DNA of 64,000 bases from Gnetum montanum (GCA_015680685.1 MNCI01003865.1:257246-321245); one strand, 5' to 3'. Shown: positions 9,670 through 23,103, counted from the first letter of the stretch. Notes: a model not told the origin generated them from the sequence alone. Numbers and translations: made by a program.

Positions 9670-9893
9670 TGATCGATGAAGTTGAGAGTAACTGATAATC
9701 AGATCTAAAAGAAAATCGCTAGCAACAAAAAGCACAAAAGGCTTTCTACCCTGTAGGATTTCAAAGAAATTGTCCTTGCGACCGATCTACACCACAAGAT
9801 TGACCGTAGACTTCCCTAGAGGTATTACGTCTATGGTTTAGGGAATGGATCTCTAACAGGGCTACCTAAAATATTTGGATCAGAGCCTAAAGA

Positions 9894-9911
9894 GCTCTCC
9901 TTCTAGTGCCA
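9894..9911 (-). other. Primer-binding-like site, element A
   Basis: TGGCACTAGAAGGAGAGC lies six bases inside the LTR end on the minus strand. Elements C, E, F and G have close relatives of it (shared core CTAGAAGGAGGGC or nearly so) at the same place. I could not match it to a particular tRNA. Confidence 0.6.
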
Positions 9912-10202
9912 GAAAACTGTAGCGACGGAAAACGTCGACAGCTGGAAATACCGACCAAGGTTCCGGTGTACACAGTTTTAGCCACAGATCCACGTGAGGG
10001 CTATGCTGGAGAAAGCGAATCCGTGGTGCCCTGAACGGTCTTGTCGATCAGACAGGGACTTATGGGTCAGTAAAACAATGCAAAGTGCGTAAAAAGAAAG
10101 CGATCTGGTTCGAGGAGTCGTAAAACGAGGGGAAAACAATGTAGACGGATTGCAACGGTGATAATGCTAAACACGATGAAAGGAGGTTGACATAAGAGAA
10201 GC

Positions 10203-10368
10203 NNNNNNNNNNNNNNNNNNNNNNNNNNNNNNNNNNNNNNNNNNNNNNNNNNNNNNNNNNNNNNNNNNNNNNNNNNNNNNNNNNNNNNNNNNNNNNNNNN
10301 NNNNNNNNNNNNNNNNNNNNNNNNNNNNNNNNNNNNNNNNNNNNNNNNNNNNNNNNNNNNNNNNNNNN
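10203..10368. other. Assembly gap (166 Ns)
   Basis: The bases are unknown, inside the LTR of element A. Confidence 0.99.
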
Positions 10369-10734
10369 AGAACGATTACTCCTGTCACCGGTGCTCAAAG
10401 CGAACTGTACTCTGCTTCGGCTGTAAGGTGATGATGTCCACGATTGCCAAAGCGCTGTTCTCTGTATCTCTGCTCCAAAGTGCTAAGTTCTCTGGTGCTC
10501 AGAAATATTCTTTTTCTTATCTGTTCTTCCCACCTCTGTATCCTTGTCAACTGAGGTATTTATATGCTGCGACGCTTTGTGAAAAAGGTGCAATGCTGAT
10601 GACGTGGGTCCCGTATATTGCGGGTCCTGTTGGCATGACCATTTTAAGTCAGACTGTGACAATGCACAACACGCTTGTTTGTGTGTTGTGAGTGTGAAGA
10701 GCAGGTACATGTTGAGCGCGCTTTAATTGCTTTC

Positions 10735-11190
10735 AGGCTGTATTACACTCATTCGCATTGTGTTGCGTGTATGAGTGTAATCTGGTGTAAAAACAATAAG
10801 CTCAAAATTGTTTTAGGCTCACTACGCAACTGCGCGTAACAAAGCGTAAATAATGTACAACTTACGCTCACTACGTAGCTGCGCGTGGTGAAGCGTAAGT
10901 AATGTATAACTTACACTCACTACGCAGCTACGCTTGATGAAGCGTAAACAATGTATAACTTACGCTCACTACCCAGCTGCGCGTGATGAAGCGTAAACAA
11001 TGTATAACTTGAATGATAACATACGCAATGGTACGCACTACCGCGTAATGAGCGTAAAGACAAGTTAATCATGCGCCATGAGAAAAAAAAAAGCGTCAAA
11101 CTATTGCGCTTCTCTAGACTCTGCTTTTGACTATTTTGGAGCTTATTACGCTCATTACGCTGCCATGCGTAATAGAGCATAAACTTGTCC
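10735..11190 (+). repeat. ~49-bp minisatellite in LTR of element A
   Basis: Repeats contain TACGCTCACTACGC, AGCTGCGCGT and GAAGCGTAA. They are built from the TACGC/GCGTA word and its complement and begin near 10810, 10859, 10908 and 10957; more divergent copies run to 11190. Confidence 0.8.
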
Positions 11191-11269
11191 TGGAACAAAG
11201 CTGATGCGTGCTCTCGCTTGAATTGCGAATCTTTGCCTGAGGCCGACTCGTAATTTTCACGGTGTTTCA

Positions 11270-11969
11270 ATGCTCAAATATCATTATTAGTTTAGTTGTA
11301 GTAGGAGGGGGAACTTTGAGCACAAAAGGTTTCCTAAGAGATGTAGGTAATGGTACCTTTACAACAAAAGAGGGCCTTGAACTAGACAAAGTTGAAGGAC
11401 CCATGTCATTGTGAGGAGGTACTCAAATCATACATTTCTCTTATGTAGGTCTTGGATTGTTGCTTAAATTAAATGTTGCTATGATATAAGGGTATTTATT
11501 GGCATTCAAAAAGTCTTTATAGACTTGCATGAACTAGTTTTGTGATATGGCTAGGTTAGAGGCATCAAGGACTAGCTGACTATTATCTATCATCTTATCC
11601 AGGTCATCCTTGAGGGATAAGAAGCAGTCAGTATCATGACTTGGTAGTTGATGATAGTGGAAAAAATGGTCAATTTTAAAGTACTTAGGTATCATGGAGT
11701 CATCTTTGGTTACTAGAGTGGGGTTCTTTATGATCTTTCATAGTTGATCATGCCTCTTATGGTCATTCTTTGCCATCTATTTATATTGTATTCTCCCACT
11801 CTTTAGCAACTAGTCAAGGAGTTTAGAAGGTTTAAGGGGTAACCTAGTGTACTTAATCTAATGTTTTCTTTCAAAATTGGGCCTTGTATTGCTTGATGTA
11901 GAGGACCTAGATGTTGATGGTTGGTTATTGATTATGGGGGCCTTAGATTCATTTGTTTTAAGCTCCTAG
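11270..11969 (-). pseudogene. Element B: gag knuckle fragment
   Basis: The minus strand of about 11450-11870 translates, with stops, to a gag C-terminal part: IPKYFKIDHFFHYHQLPSHD, CFLSLKDDLDKMIDNSQLVL. The knuckle cysteine after KIDH is replaced. It lies between the LTR of A (right of which ATGCT may be the duplicated target) and the LTR of C. B was evidently an older minus-strand element disrupted by both. CpG is nearly absent, as expected for an old methylated copy. Confidence 0.65.
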
Positions 11970-13391
11970 TAAAACACCACCAAGAAAATGCATGTTATAG
12001 CCTATAACATTCACCATCTAACTTGAGGTAAGAATTCATTGTAAATGTATGGTTGGTATTCCATGAGTTGCAATGTTGCATACTTTAACTTTTTGAGGCT
12101 GAAAATTGTCTCATAAGTTGCTACTGGCTCACTTTCCTACTGGAAAAAATAATTTTATGTCTATATATGGGCTTGGGAAGGCTAAAAATTCCTTGGAGAC
12201 TACCAAATTTGGCATTTTCATGGGTCTTTGTAGGGGTATAGCCTCAACTACATTGAAACCATCTATGCCTAGCGTAGATGGTATTGGGTTTTGACTTTTC
12301 TAGCAAAACCCAACGTAGTGACCACAAAACCTAACTTAGTTATGCACATTTAGCATTGGAGTTGTTGGGTTTTCCATTTTTGTAGTAGTGGCCAACATTG
12401 GTAGGATAATTTCTAGTGGTGGAAACATGGCCAACGTTGTCATCATGGATTTCTAGCAACTACAATATGGCCAACATAGTCACCACATTTTTAGTAGATT
12501 CCAACAAGCACCAACAGAGTCCTCCAAGGCCAGCGTACTTGAGATGAAGGCCAGTGTAGTCATCAAATTTTATTTACTATTTTTAGTATGCGTATGGGTT
12601 TTGATGATATTAATGCATCCAAATTTATCATAAATAGTCAACTATGTTAGAGATCATAATTGTTACACCTACAAATAAACACCAATCTATTAGTAATCAT
12701 GGAAAAATCTTGTAGCCCAAAATCAACAACCTAAAACCTATAAAACCAAAACTCAAACACATTTTTCAAGTTCTGAACATTTTTTTGGAAAGTTTTGAAA
12801 GTAATGTTTTTTGAACCTTTGTAATCAATAGCCTTTTGCAACCTTGAGCACTTGAAGCTCATTTAGCATCTACGTTAAGCACTAGAGATCCTTAGCATAG
12901 TTCCATTGGAACATGAGCTTACACCATTGTCTACACCATCACCACCTATACTCAAAGTGAGAGATTTGAATGAGAACCAACAAGAAGTTGTGAGAGATTA
13001 GAGTATGGAAGTAACTATCTCATGAAGTTTGACTACAAAACACAACTTGCTGGCTTCAATATTCTTCAATCTTCATTCAAATAGTCTTCTTGTACATTTC
13101 ATCACACAATCTATACCTTTTCAAACTCTAAACTTTGAGCATTTTTCTATTTTAATAAAGCTTTCTAGTTCATTTTTAGCATAGATTTTATTCCAAGTTT
13201 AATTCTATGTTTATTTCCTATTAAATATACAATTTTATTTTCTCCATTTACACTTCTTAGATCCTTGGGTAATTGAAAAGACCGTCCAAGATACATTAGA
13301 TCATTTTTCTTGGAGGCCCATGGGATCCAAGGTTAGGCTATTACACCTAGGATTTTTAGTTTTCTAGCAACCAAATTGTTCAAGTGCTATA
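11970..13391 (+). repeat. 5' LTR of element C
   Basis: It starts TAAAACACCACCAAG, which matches the TGAAACACCACAAAATT start of the F LTR. It ends GTGCTATA, matching GCTACA at other LTR ends, five bases before a PBS-like site. The terminal TG and CA have decayed to TA and TA. The interior has many AGCATAG/CAACGTAG words. CpG is very low. No 3' partner was recognised. Confidence 0.6.
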
Positions 13392-13396
13392 GTTTC

Positions 13397-13414
13397 TAGT
13401 TCTAGAAGAAGGGC
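13397..13414 (+). other. Primer-binding-like site, element C
   Basis: TAGTTCTAGAAGAAGGGC is a decayed version of the site seen in A, E, F and G, at the same distance from the LTR end. Confidence 0.5.
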
Positions 13415-14130
13415 CTCTACTGAAAGTCTTAGCCAAAATATTTTGCAAAACATTTTCAACCATTTTTCAAAATCACATTTTCACATAATAAACTTTGAAA
13501 CCTACAACTATTTATTGTGAAAACCAACATTGTTCCCCAAATTCATACCCATAATACCCAGCATAGTTGTCGATGGTGTTTGGGTGTTTACTATATTTTC
13601 ATAGTATTTTTTGGATTCGTTGAAAGCCAATGTAGTCAACACTAAAACCTACAATTTTTTCCTATTGAAACCTACATTTGACACTTGAACATCAACGTAG
13701 ATCATCCTAAAACCCAACCATACATGTTGTGAAATTTTGTAAGAAAAAGCTAGCATAGACACTATTAGCACTCTAGCATAGTGTTGAAAAATCCCAAAAT
13801 TTTCATAGTTGAATTTTTTTCAAACCAATGTACACACCATTTGGTAAAAAAATTTCAGCTGGGTTTTACCAGATGAAAACCCATTTTTCACCACCTACCT
13901 CAATGTATTTGGTTGAAAAATACTGTGATCTACTGCACACTCTAGCATAGACATTTTTAGTAAAACCAACATAGTTGATATCACTAATTTTAACACCATA
14001 ACACCATTTTCCTAAGTGTGGTATACACCATTTACACTGTAATAATAGTTTAAATCATTGTTTTCATTTATAGTCAACTACACCATTGGGTAATTCCAAC
14101 TTAATCAAACTTTTACTAAAAATAGTAAAA
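13415..14130 (+). other. Leader of element C
   Basis: No gene is visible. It is AT-rich with repeated 'ccaacatag/ccagcatag' words similar to those in the LTR. Confidence 0.4.
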
Positions 14131-16520
14131 AGTCAAGACAAAATCTTTGATAATGCCTTTTGAGTAAATTCATCATTTTTCCCATTGACATGACAAACAT
14201 GATATCTAGTTAGGATGAACTGAGGATCTATGGTCCAAGAGACCCCACTATGGCTGAGCATAAATAGTTACTTAGGCAAAGAGGGCAAAGCCTAGATTTC
14301 ATAGTACTTAATGAATAACATTATAACTATATCTACACTAAAATACAACATGAATTACTCCTTCCACACATATAGATTGAAGCCAAGCATGATTATGAAT
14401 TAATTCATCATAGTGAGAAGAAGAATATACCCCCTCCCTATGATAAATTATTACTCACCAATGCTTAGGCACACATAATTTCTCACTTGATTGAGATTGA
14501 TGAATGGAGTGAAAAGCTTAGTTCAGAGAACTAGACACCTTCATAGGGGGCCTATTCCAACAATCAACCCCTTAAACCACAACAAGCACTTCTGTCTTGC
14601 CTATCTCTTCCATGGGATAGGCATCTCAACTGTCACACCCTACATATCCAATAATGTTTGGGACTACACTAGTGATAGCAATGCACTAGATACAACATGT
14701 TTCTCAAATGATCTCCTTCTTTTCTTTCATGTCTTTTTCCATGCAACCTTATTCTAAATGACCCTCACTAGTGGTTCTCACCACCGCTAACCCCTTATCT
14801 ATAGCACTGGGCTCCATAGTGGGACCATAAGTGATCCAAGGGACACATACACTATTTGTCCCCTTTTGTCTCAAATCCTAGCACAAACATCATTTTCATT
14901 ATTTAGCCCATCCATGACCACCATAAGCTAGCCTCTCCCATCTATACTACAACCCATTGCAAGGCCACATGCCTCTCAATTAACACCTCAACCATTTGTG
15001 CAAACATTGCAACCCATGGGAATGCCTTGAGGACTAGATCAGGCATTTCAAATGATCTAGGACTTGAAAGAGAGTTAAAAAAGCTTCAGGCCTCAAGAAA
15101 GATAGACTATAAAGATAATGGATTTCTATCAAGATGATCTAATTAGTCTTGTAGTCCCACAAATAGCTCTTCCTCCAAGCATCCCCATCCCCCAATTCAC
15201 TAAGTACAATTGTGAAGGTGACCTTAAGGTCCATTTGATAACCTTTTGATTTGAGTGCATATTATTGCAAGCTTGGCCACATATCAACATGGGAATTTTC
15301 CCTATGTCTTGTACCAAAAAAACGTTGGATTGGTTCCATGTGCTACCAAGAGGATTCATATTCTTACTTGAAGACTTAATTTCATAGTTCATTAATTGTT
15401 TCAAGTATAACTTGAAACCTGACATGACTATTGACTAACCAATGAAGGTCCAGTAGGGACTCCTTGAGCTCATACAAAAATTTATACAATGATGGAATGC
15501 TCCTGTTAATGAGATTGTAGAACTGATAGCTAGGATCCCCCCTTCTAGCCATATTCAAGGGTATGGTTAATGAATTTATTAAGTTGAAACTATACTACCT
15601 GAATCCATTGTCAGTTAGCCAAGCCTTTTCCCAAACCAAGAATATAGGGAACTTGGTCAAGGCTAGCCATGATCCTACCTATGTGGCATAAAAGAACCAA
15701 CACACTTGAAAGGATAAGGAGAAGGGAAGGTAAAACAACATAATAGTGGCCACAATGGCCAAAGAAAAAAAGATGATCATACAGGGCCTAAGATAAATCA
15801 ATCCAAGGCCCCTACCAAAAATAATTAACCATTAACATCCGGGGCCTCTGCATCAACTACTATGAGGCCTAACTTTGAATGGAAAGACTGATTAAAGTAT
15901 ACTAGATTACCATTGAAACCATCAAAACTCCTTGTTCAATTATCAAAGAGTGGAAGAATACAATACAACTAAATGACTAAAAATGCCTACCAAAGGCATC
16001 ATAGATTATGTGAGATAGCCAAAAACTCCACTCTTGTAACCAAGGATGATCCCCCTAGTACCTAAATACTTCAAGCTTGACTATTTCTACCATTATCATT
16101 AACTACAATGTCATGGTATCAAATTTTTCCTAGCACTAAAGGATGACCTACAAAATATGATAGACAAGGGTGAATTGGTCCTTGATGCCTCAAACCTAGT
16201 CAAAAGATCAAACAATCCATATAGGTCTACAAGAACCCATTGAATGCTAATAATAGCCTATACACTATTACAACATTCAATGTAACCAACAACTATAGGC
16301 CTGCATGGGAACCATTTTTGATTTGGGTACCTCATCATAAACATATGGGTCCTTCAAATTTTACTAGTTCAAGGCCATATTTTTTTGTAAAGGTTTCATC
16401 ACCTATGTCTCCTAAGGATCCTTTTGTGATTAGGATGATCCCTCCTATTAAAGCCAAAACCAAAATCACCCTTACAATCAAAAAATGTTTACTTGTATTG
16501 GCCAATGTAATGGCTTCTTG
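14130..16520 (+). pseudogene. Element C gag (heavily decayed)
   Basis: Pieces of the gag protein can be followed through stops and shifts. Near 14370 there is IEAKHDYELIHHSEKKNIPP. From 15117 the capsid block appears: DFYQDDLISLVVPQIALPPS, TKYNCEGDLKVHLITF, KTLDWFHVLPRGF, FKYNLKP, KFIQWWNAPVNEI. At 16057 there is KYFKLDYFYHYH...LALKDDLQNMIDKGELVLD, a knuckle that has lost its cysteines. At 16370-16440 the linker repeats PYFFVKVS and PFVIRMIPP are seen. The gene is dead. Confidence 0.7.
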
Positions 16521-16869
16521 ACAACTAACCAGCAACAACAAAAAATAACTAAGAAAATAGTGTAATAAGCCCATAGAAAAGCCCAAGAATGATGACAACA
16601 AATAGGACAAGGCATGAAAGGAAGTGAGCCCGTTGAAGTCCACTCCCATCTCAACTATTTTAATGAGTTTTAATGTCCAAGCCACCTCAACTAGCCAATC
16701 TCAAGAGGATCCCAAGACAAAAGGGAAGGGAAAAGAAGTCAAGATGTAACCATTGAAACATGAAGATCACATTTTGAGGTGCATGGAGGAACTCAAGAAT
16801 CCTAAGAATGAAAAACCTACAACGAATGATAAGAACTCCCTACAATGGAACAAGTTAAGTAGTTGCTAA

Positions 16870-17135
16870 AATAGAAGAACACCTCCCTTAGCTTGTATGA
16901 CCTTATGATGACTTTTGTTGTGCACTATGAAACATTAGTAAAGATGTTGATCTCTATTCTTATTAGTGCAAATATCCCTACTAGTGAAGAGTCCATTCAT
17001 GCAGTGATGGTAACACCTTCATCAAAGGAAGAAACTAGGTCAACAATGCTAGTGTTTCATGAAGCAAGGTCAAGACCAATTCCCAAGATGGTAAAACAAC
17101 CAAGGCTTAGCCTCATTCTCTATGTCCTAATGTAG
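16870..17135 (+). pseudogene. Element C pre-protease segment
   Basis: An open stretch reads LYDLMMTFVVHYETLVKMLI...EESIHAVMVTPSSKEE. It matches the helix-rich segment just before the protease in A, D and F (LYNLLMTSREHREAMV..., EEAIHTIMFPF). The protease core itself is not recognisable downstream, so the element is truncated or decayed here. Confidence 0.6.
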
Positions 17136-20100
17136 GAATTTTATAAAATTTGAATTAAAGAAAAAAAACAAACATACATGATCAAAAAGAGCCTAGGTTT
17201 CATAGGAAATTTTACACAAAAGGATTAGGATTTGTGTACTTGGACATCATGGTGGTAGAGCTTTCAACAATTAATCAATGTGGAAGACTATGAAGGCCTT
17301 AGGTAGCAGCATCAACCTCCTATAGCACCATATTCTTAGTTGTGAAAACCCTCCTCTCAGACATGATAAGAGCCAAAGTAGAAACCACAAAAATCCTTGA
17401 GATTTTGAAGACACTTACAACAACTATGCTCATTCCTTGGAGTAGAAAGGCTGGTCTATGTTGGGGATGAAGGTAGTAGAAGCTAGGATAGAAATAGAGC
17501 TCTAGTTTAATGCATTACAAGATGGGAGTGGTGTGCTAAGAATTATTAGTCTAATGGTGTAGGATTAGTCAAGAACTCAAAGGAGCAATGAAACTCACCA
17601 TTTGGAGCTTGAAATCCTAGTATTTGATACTAGTGATCCTAGAACCTAGAAAACCTAGTTAATCAACAATGGAATTGCACAAAAATCAAAAATTCATGTT
17701 GTAACTATGCTTGAGTAGATTTGGACTACACTAGTTAGCATAGTCTTGATGTAGTCATGTTCCTAGGAAGCATTGACTAGAAGTTTGACACTCCAAACAA
17801 CCCAGAAACTAACTTGGAAACCCATAACCTTATTTAACCTCACCTAGTTATGATTTCACCTTGTTTTGATCATGGAAATGCCAGATTCCATGTGAGTACA
17901 CTTAGTAGGCCTAGGAATACATTGGTTAGCATAGTCCCAGTGTAGTCCATGTCCCAAGATGGTTTGATTAACATAATAACACTTAGAATAACCAAAAACT
18001 TGATTTCGAATGCCTAGAACCTTGAGGTCCTAGAGCCAGTTGTAATTTTACCTTGTTCAACCATGAGAAATCCAAATTTTGGTCCATCTACCTTGAAGAA
18101 ACCCTCAACTACATTGGCCAATGTAGACATGAGGTGTTAATACCAAAAATCCACCTTCTAAAGCTTATTCTTACACCTAATTTACTTACCAACCTTGTAG
18201 ATGTCTATTGTGATCCATGAAGGACTAAAAATAAGAAAATGAAGCCTTTTAAATCTATATTGATCTTCTTTTATCACATATTTTACAACCTGGCTGATTT
18301 GACCTTGTTTCACTATGTTTCAACTTATTTTGACCTTGTTATGCATTGTTGACCTTTATCATCATCAGTTGACCTCATTCGACTTCTACCTAGCTCTAGT
18401 TTCATCATATCTAGCTTATTCTTTCTCTATTGTGTCCTTAATTGACCTTGTTTGACCTTTTATTGGTATTATTTGGTGGGTTTTAACCATGATTTAGCAC
18501 CATATAACCATCATATGGCTCACTAAGGCATAAAACTAGTAAAGTGTAATCATAAGTGGACCATTTTTGAACTTATAATGCCTCTTGTGGCTTCTATTAT
18601 CCTTGTTTGAATCTTATTGATGTTAGGTGATGGGGTTTAATCATCCTTGACCATCATTTGACATCATGTAAACATCGCATGATCCACTAAGGCCTTAAAC
18701 TAGCAACATGACCTGCTAAGGCCTAAAACTGGCAACATGATCCACTAAGGCCTAAAACTAGCAAAACCTTGTTTAACCATGATTGACCTTATTCTCCCTT
18801 ATTTTTCTTACCTTGATTGTTTTAGCCTTGTTTCATTGTATTTTGACTTAATTTAACCTTGTTTTGTATTCTTAACCTTCATGGTTTGACCTTGGTTTCA
18901 TTCTTGTTCATTGAAGCATCACTTTATTCCATTCCACTAGTTGTTCCCATTTTTTGATCTTTATTTAACCATATTTACCTTTGTTTCATCTTATTTGTCT
19001 TCACCTACCTCTTATAGCCTTTGTTGACCTTGTTTACACCTAGTTTGATTGATCCATGAATAGTTTCTAGAGTATTTTATATCATTTTGGTATTATTTAC
19101 TCATTTTACTCAGGTGCCACTTAATGTGCTTATAGTTGATATGTAGGAATGAAGTATGGACACCTAGAATAAAATTAGTTTACCATTGAACCTAAGTGGC
19201 TTTGTGGTGGTGTTGAATGATTTATTGACCTTAATTACCTAGATCTTGGGCTTAAGAGTCCTTTCAACCACATAGCCTCTAAAAAGAAACCTCTAGAATG
19301 GCTTGAAAACCTAGTCAAAATCCTTGATCTAGAGGCTGGTGACATTACCAAGGACTCTCTAGCTAAGGTTCCTATTTTGACACAAAGTCATGAGAAGAAA
19401 ATACTAAAATTAAGTTTCTCACTAGAACCTCAATAGGCTCAAGACATCATCAAGATTCCAACAAGACAACATCAAATCCATCATATAACCCTAGTTATAT
19501 CTAATGCTCATGTGTTTGCTTATAGTCTTGTTTTCCATTATTGATAGGTTGGAATGAATGACTGATGTTTATTACTTTGATGGTCTCCAAAATGTGAGCT
19601 AGCATTCCTTTACTATCTCTTTTTTCACAAAAAATGGAATGAAAAACTTTATATCATCTATATTGCAAGATGTAGATCCCTTTTGGGTGTAACAATTATG
19701 ACCTTTGGTGGCATGCTTTGTTGATTCTTTCATGTAATCCAATGCATTTTATTTTGAAAACATGATTTCTTTGTCTTGTTTTTATTATTCTCTTGGAGTT
19801 TTGCTTGTAGGATGAGGCCTGGAGTCATTGTAAACATGCAACTTATTACAGTAGCAAGTCACCATGTGACCTCAATGCATGAGATTTGGTGAGTTTTTCC
19901 TACCATAGCAAGAGTGCTTATTTCACATCATTATCATTTCTCCCCTTAGAACCCAACCTTGTAACTTGATTATGACCTTCCTTTCCTTAAATAAAAATGT
20001 CAACCCATGTTTAACACTTATGCATTATGACCATTTAACATCTCCTTTGTCATGCTCCACCTACAAGTCCATTGAATATAACACATCTCATACAACAAGA

Positions 20101-21265
20101 AAATCATCAAGTCTACTGAATCATTCAATGGGAAAACCAAATCAATCCTAGTCTTGGTAACGAAATCCAATGAAGGTTTCACCCCTAAAAAATTGGGAAA
20201 AGTAAAATTCTAAGAAGAAAAATACCCAATGAAGACCAAAAGATAAACCAATGGCCAAATAAACCTTAGAGTGAGGTGTTTCTCCCTTAAGAAAATTACC
20301 AAGTGATCCTCATCTAAAAGCATGAAGAAAAAAGACCTTATAAATCATTCATCATATCAAAACCATATCATAACCATGATGCCAATGTATGGAACTAATT
20401 GTTAACCCTCATGACTATTTCTTGATAACCAAATATAACCAGCAACTCTTATCACCTCATTGTAACCTTATCCCATTATCACAAGCACTCTATGGAATGG
20501 TGATGAGTAGTGAGGTACCCCTACACCCAACCATATGAATCACGAAACTGTTACGTGTGATCTAGTTGAATTCCATGGACCTATAGTTATCTAATGTACT
20601 AGCTCTTCTAGGAAGTGAAATGGGTGTTGAGAACATTCATTGTCTTCCCAATTATACTTGTGAGGTTCAAGGATATGGTTTAAGTGTAATTGAGGTATAT
20701 GATTTTTCTTACATTATATTTTATGGATTTGATTGCCTATAATAAGAATGAAGTGTAGAGTAATTAAAGATCTAATTCATCAATTTCCTAGCTAGCCTAA
20801 CATAATTAATTATCCCACTTTCCTGGACACATCCTGAACACATACAACACTATTGGGCTACCAAACATTAAGCATTGCTAGGTTACCAACTACTCTATGA
20901 ATGCTTGAAGTCATCATGCTTGCATTCATTGGCTTTTGGAAATAAATTGCTTAATTCAAATGAATTAAAGTAAATAGCAAGAAAGTAAAGTGATTAAACA
21001 AAATATTAAGCTATTCTTAATGTTGTAAGGATTTTCAAAAGAGTTTGTTTTATTCCCATCACACCGCTGCACTTAGGTACATCAATGCTCAAAAAAAGAA
21101 TTGTACATACTTAGACTCCTTCTGTGAGTACTCAGACAATATTCTAACTCTGAGGAAAAGAAATGGTAAGAGCTTCATTGCTCTACTTGAAAAATAAACC
21201 AAAAACTACTATGAAACTGGAGCTTAGGCATGAGATTTATAGACTTGGAAAATATACTAGTGGGA
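17136..21265. other. Unassigned AT-rich region, no gene seen
   Basis: Four kilobases show no gag-pol or antisense-gene homology and no convincing ORF. Between 17690 and 18150 the sequence has LTR-like words (TAGCATAGTC, TGTAGTCATG). A degenerate TTGACCTTGTTT word recurs at 18290-19050. It could be the decayed remainder and 3' LTR of element C, or older target sequence. CpG is almost absent. Confidence 0.4.
18290..19050 (+). repeat. Degenerate TTGACCTTGTTT-rich stretch
   Basis: More than eight imperfect copies of (T)TGACCTTGTTT occur, spaced irregularly, with ATGATCCACTAAGGCC-like copies near 18680-18760. It looks like low-order amplification in an old LTR or spacer. Confidence 0.5.
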
Positions 21266-23082
21266 TGTCTAGAAACATTGATGGTTGGAACATTGAGAGG
21301 TCCATGGGCATACAGCCTAACCCCGAATTTGTATGAGGGCTATGCTAGGGAAATAGAAATGAGGTGTGCTAAATAGTATGGTTGATTAGACAGGGACTTA
21401 CATGGTGTAAAAATAACCATTTGTAAAAGGATTTTGTGGAGCATTACACATGGGAGCCAAGACAATAAGCAAGAGTGTAGCATAAAGTCTTGACCTAAAA
21501 ATAGTGAGGTAAACATGCAAATTCATATTGACAACAAAAAAATGTAAGAGTTATATTAAAAATTGGAAACAAATGTTGAGAAAGAAAATGAAACAAAAGT
21601 TTGAGAGTAGAGAAATGCACCACCCCAAAACCAAGGAGCATAACTTTTGCTTGAATAGGATGTAAAAATGGTATGTGGTGTCAGACAAGCATAGTGGTAG
21701 CATAGTGGTGTGATCATAGTCTCTAGGATGTCCAAGACATGATGTTAGTAGCTGTAAGGGAGGCTAGACCTACTAGGTTGGCTATCATCATGCTCTGTGG
21801 GTGCAGGGGAAGATTACTTCATGGTACTTGCCAAGGTGTGAAGCTTAGGTGCTCAGGTGTAGGAGTAGTAGAGATGCTAAGAATGCTCAAATGCTCAATG
21901 CTCTTTTATTTTTCAACCTCAAAAGTGCTAAAGGTCACGGTATTTATAGGGATAGGTTTGGCTTGAAATGCGAATTGGACACCACGTGGCATAGATGCCA
22001 CATGGCATGAGCATAGGTAGGTCATGTTGGCATGTTACGCTTTTTGTAGCAAAGTGTTATACTTTGCAGGATAAGAATGGGAACCCCAAAGAATGTCAAA
22101 CTATGAACACAGTACTGAAACTACATGTTCTAAATTCTAAGAGATTGCCACGTACCTACAAATAGTTTCAAAACAATGCAACTTGGAGACTACACTTTGG
22201 GACTACATCTTCCCCCTCTTTTGAGTAAGGTCAAGCATAGGGACAATTTTGAGGATCAATGGAGGGTACAAAAGAAATGAAAATTGTTGATCTTGGTCAC
22301 TGGAGAGTCATCATAGCTGAGATGAATGTTGATGTTAAGTTCTAGAGGCTTTTGGAGGCTATCAAAGGCATTTTCTTGGTGTTAAGCTAGCTATGCTACA
22401 AAGCGTAGTAGAGCATAGCAAGAACACCTAGTGAAATTTTGCAAATTTTGACTTGCAACACTGGTCATGCTTGCTACAATACACAGTGTAGTAGAGTGTA
22501 GCATGAATTCTTTGATAAATTTTGATGAAATTTTCAATGTTTCTTCATGGCACATTGATCACACTCTAGGATGTAGTAGGATAGGTAGCCTCAAAATTTA
22601 GAAAATGTGCCAAATGCATCTTCCATGTCGAGCTAGCTTAACAGATCCTTGTCCAAGACTTAGGAAAAATTAGACCTTGAAACCTATGTCAAGCTTGCTA
22701 TGTTGTGTAGTGTAGTAGAGTGTAATATCCTGAGAGATAGAAAATTTGCCAAACTATTTTTTCCATCTTGAGCACTTTAGACAGACTCTAGCTTAGTACT
22801 TGGGTGAATTGGTAACTAGGACATGTGTTAAGTTGGGTACATTGGAAAGCATAGCGAGCATAACAATCCAGGAGATAGAAAATTTACCAAACTATTTGGT
22901 CCATCCCAAGCAACCCTTGACTGCTTCTAGCTTGACATTTGTGCATACTAGCCATGGAAGTGTGTGCTACACTGGCCATGTTGGGGAGCATAATAGGAAA
23001 ACTTAGAAAGATTTTACCCATGTTTTGACACTTAGAAAAATCTATCATTGAACTGCAAGAGTCTAAAATTGATGGTGTTTCA
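21266..23082 (-). repeat. 3' LTR of element D
   Basis: The plus-strand start TGTCTAGAAACATTGATGG and the following TAGACAGGGACTTA block match the LTRs of A and E. The end GATGGTGTTTCA matches F. TG...CA ends are preserved. It contains inverted words such as GCTATGCTAC...GTAGTAGAGCATAGC near 22390 and similar pairs near 22470 and 22690. Confidence 0.78.
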
Positions 23083-23103
23083 TTAGCCTCTCTTTGTTGA
23101 CGT
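23083..23103 (-). other. Polypurine-tract-like site next to 3' LTR of D
   Basis: On the minus strand CAACAAAGAGAGGCTAA directly precedes TGAAACACC. Element F has CAACAAAGAGTGGCCAA at the same position, so the site is conserved. Confidence 0.55.

Larger units (their letters stand above)
1..11269 (-). mobile_element. Element A: Tat/Ogre-like Ty3/gypsy retrotransposon, 5' part
   Basis: On the minus strand the order is 5' LTR (11269 to 9918), a primer-binding-like site, gag, protease, hairpin repeats, an antisense gene on the plus strand, then RT running off the left edge. The rest of pol and the 3' LTR lie outside the window. CpG content is high and the visible pol frame is open, so this is the youngest-looking copy here. 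It appears inserted in element B: the 5 bases after the LTR are ATGCT, but the matching duplication is out of view. The Tat/Ogre assignment rests on the related, complete element F; in A itself I see only gag, protease and the start of RT. Confidence 0.85.
9918..11269 (-). repeat. 5' LTR of element A
   Basis: On the plus strand the LTR runs from TGTAGCGACGG to GGTGTTTCA, i.e. TG...CA. The inner end is homologous to LTR ends of D and E (a GACAGGGACTTA block at 10050). It includes a run of 166 Ns (10203-10368). A ~49-bp tandem repeat with TACGCTCACTACGCAGCTGC lies at 10735-11190. The partner LTR is outside the window. Confidence 0.8.

Noticed and set aside
10060-10398. Minus-strand ORFs across the N run
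   Set aside because: They exist only because Ns are read as unknown residues; they lie in an LTR.
15129-15425. 98-residue minus-strand ORF
   Set aside because: Complement of the decayed gag capsid of element C, which reads on the plus strand.
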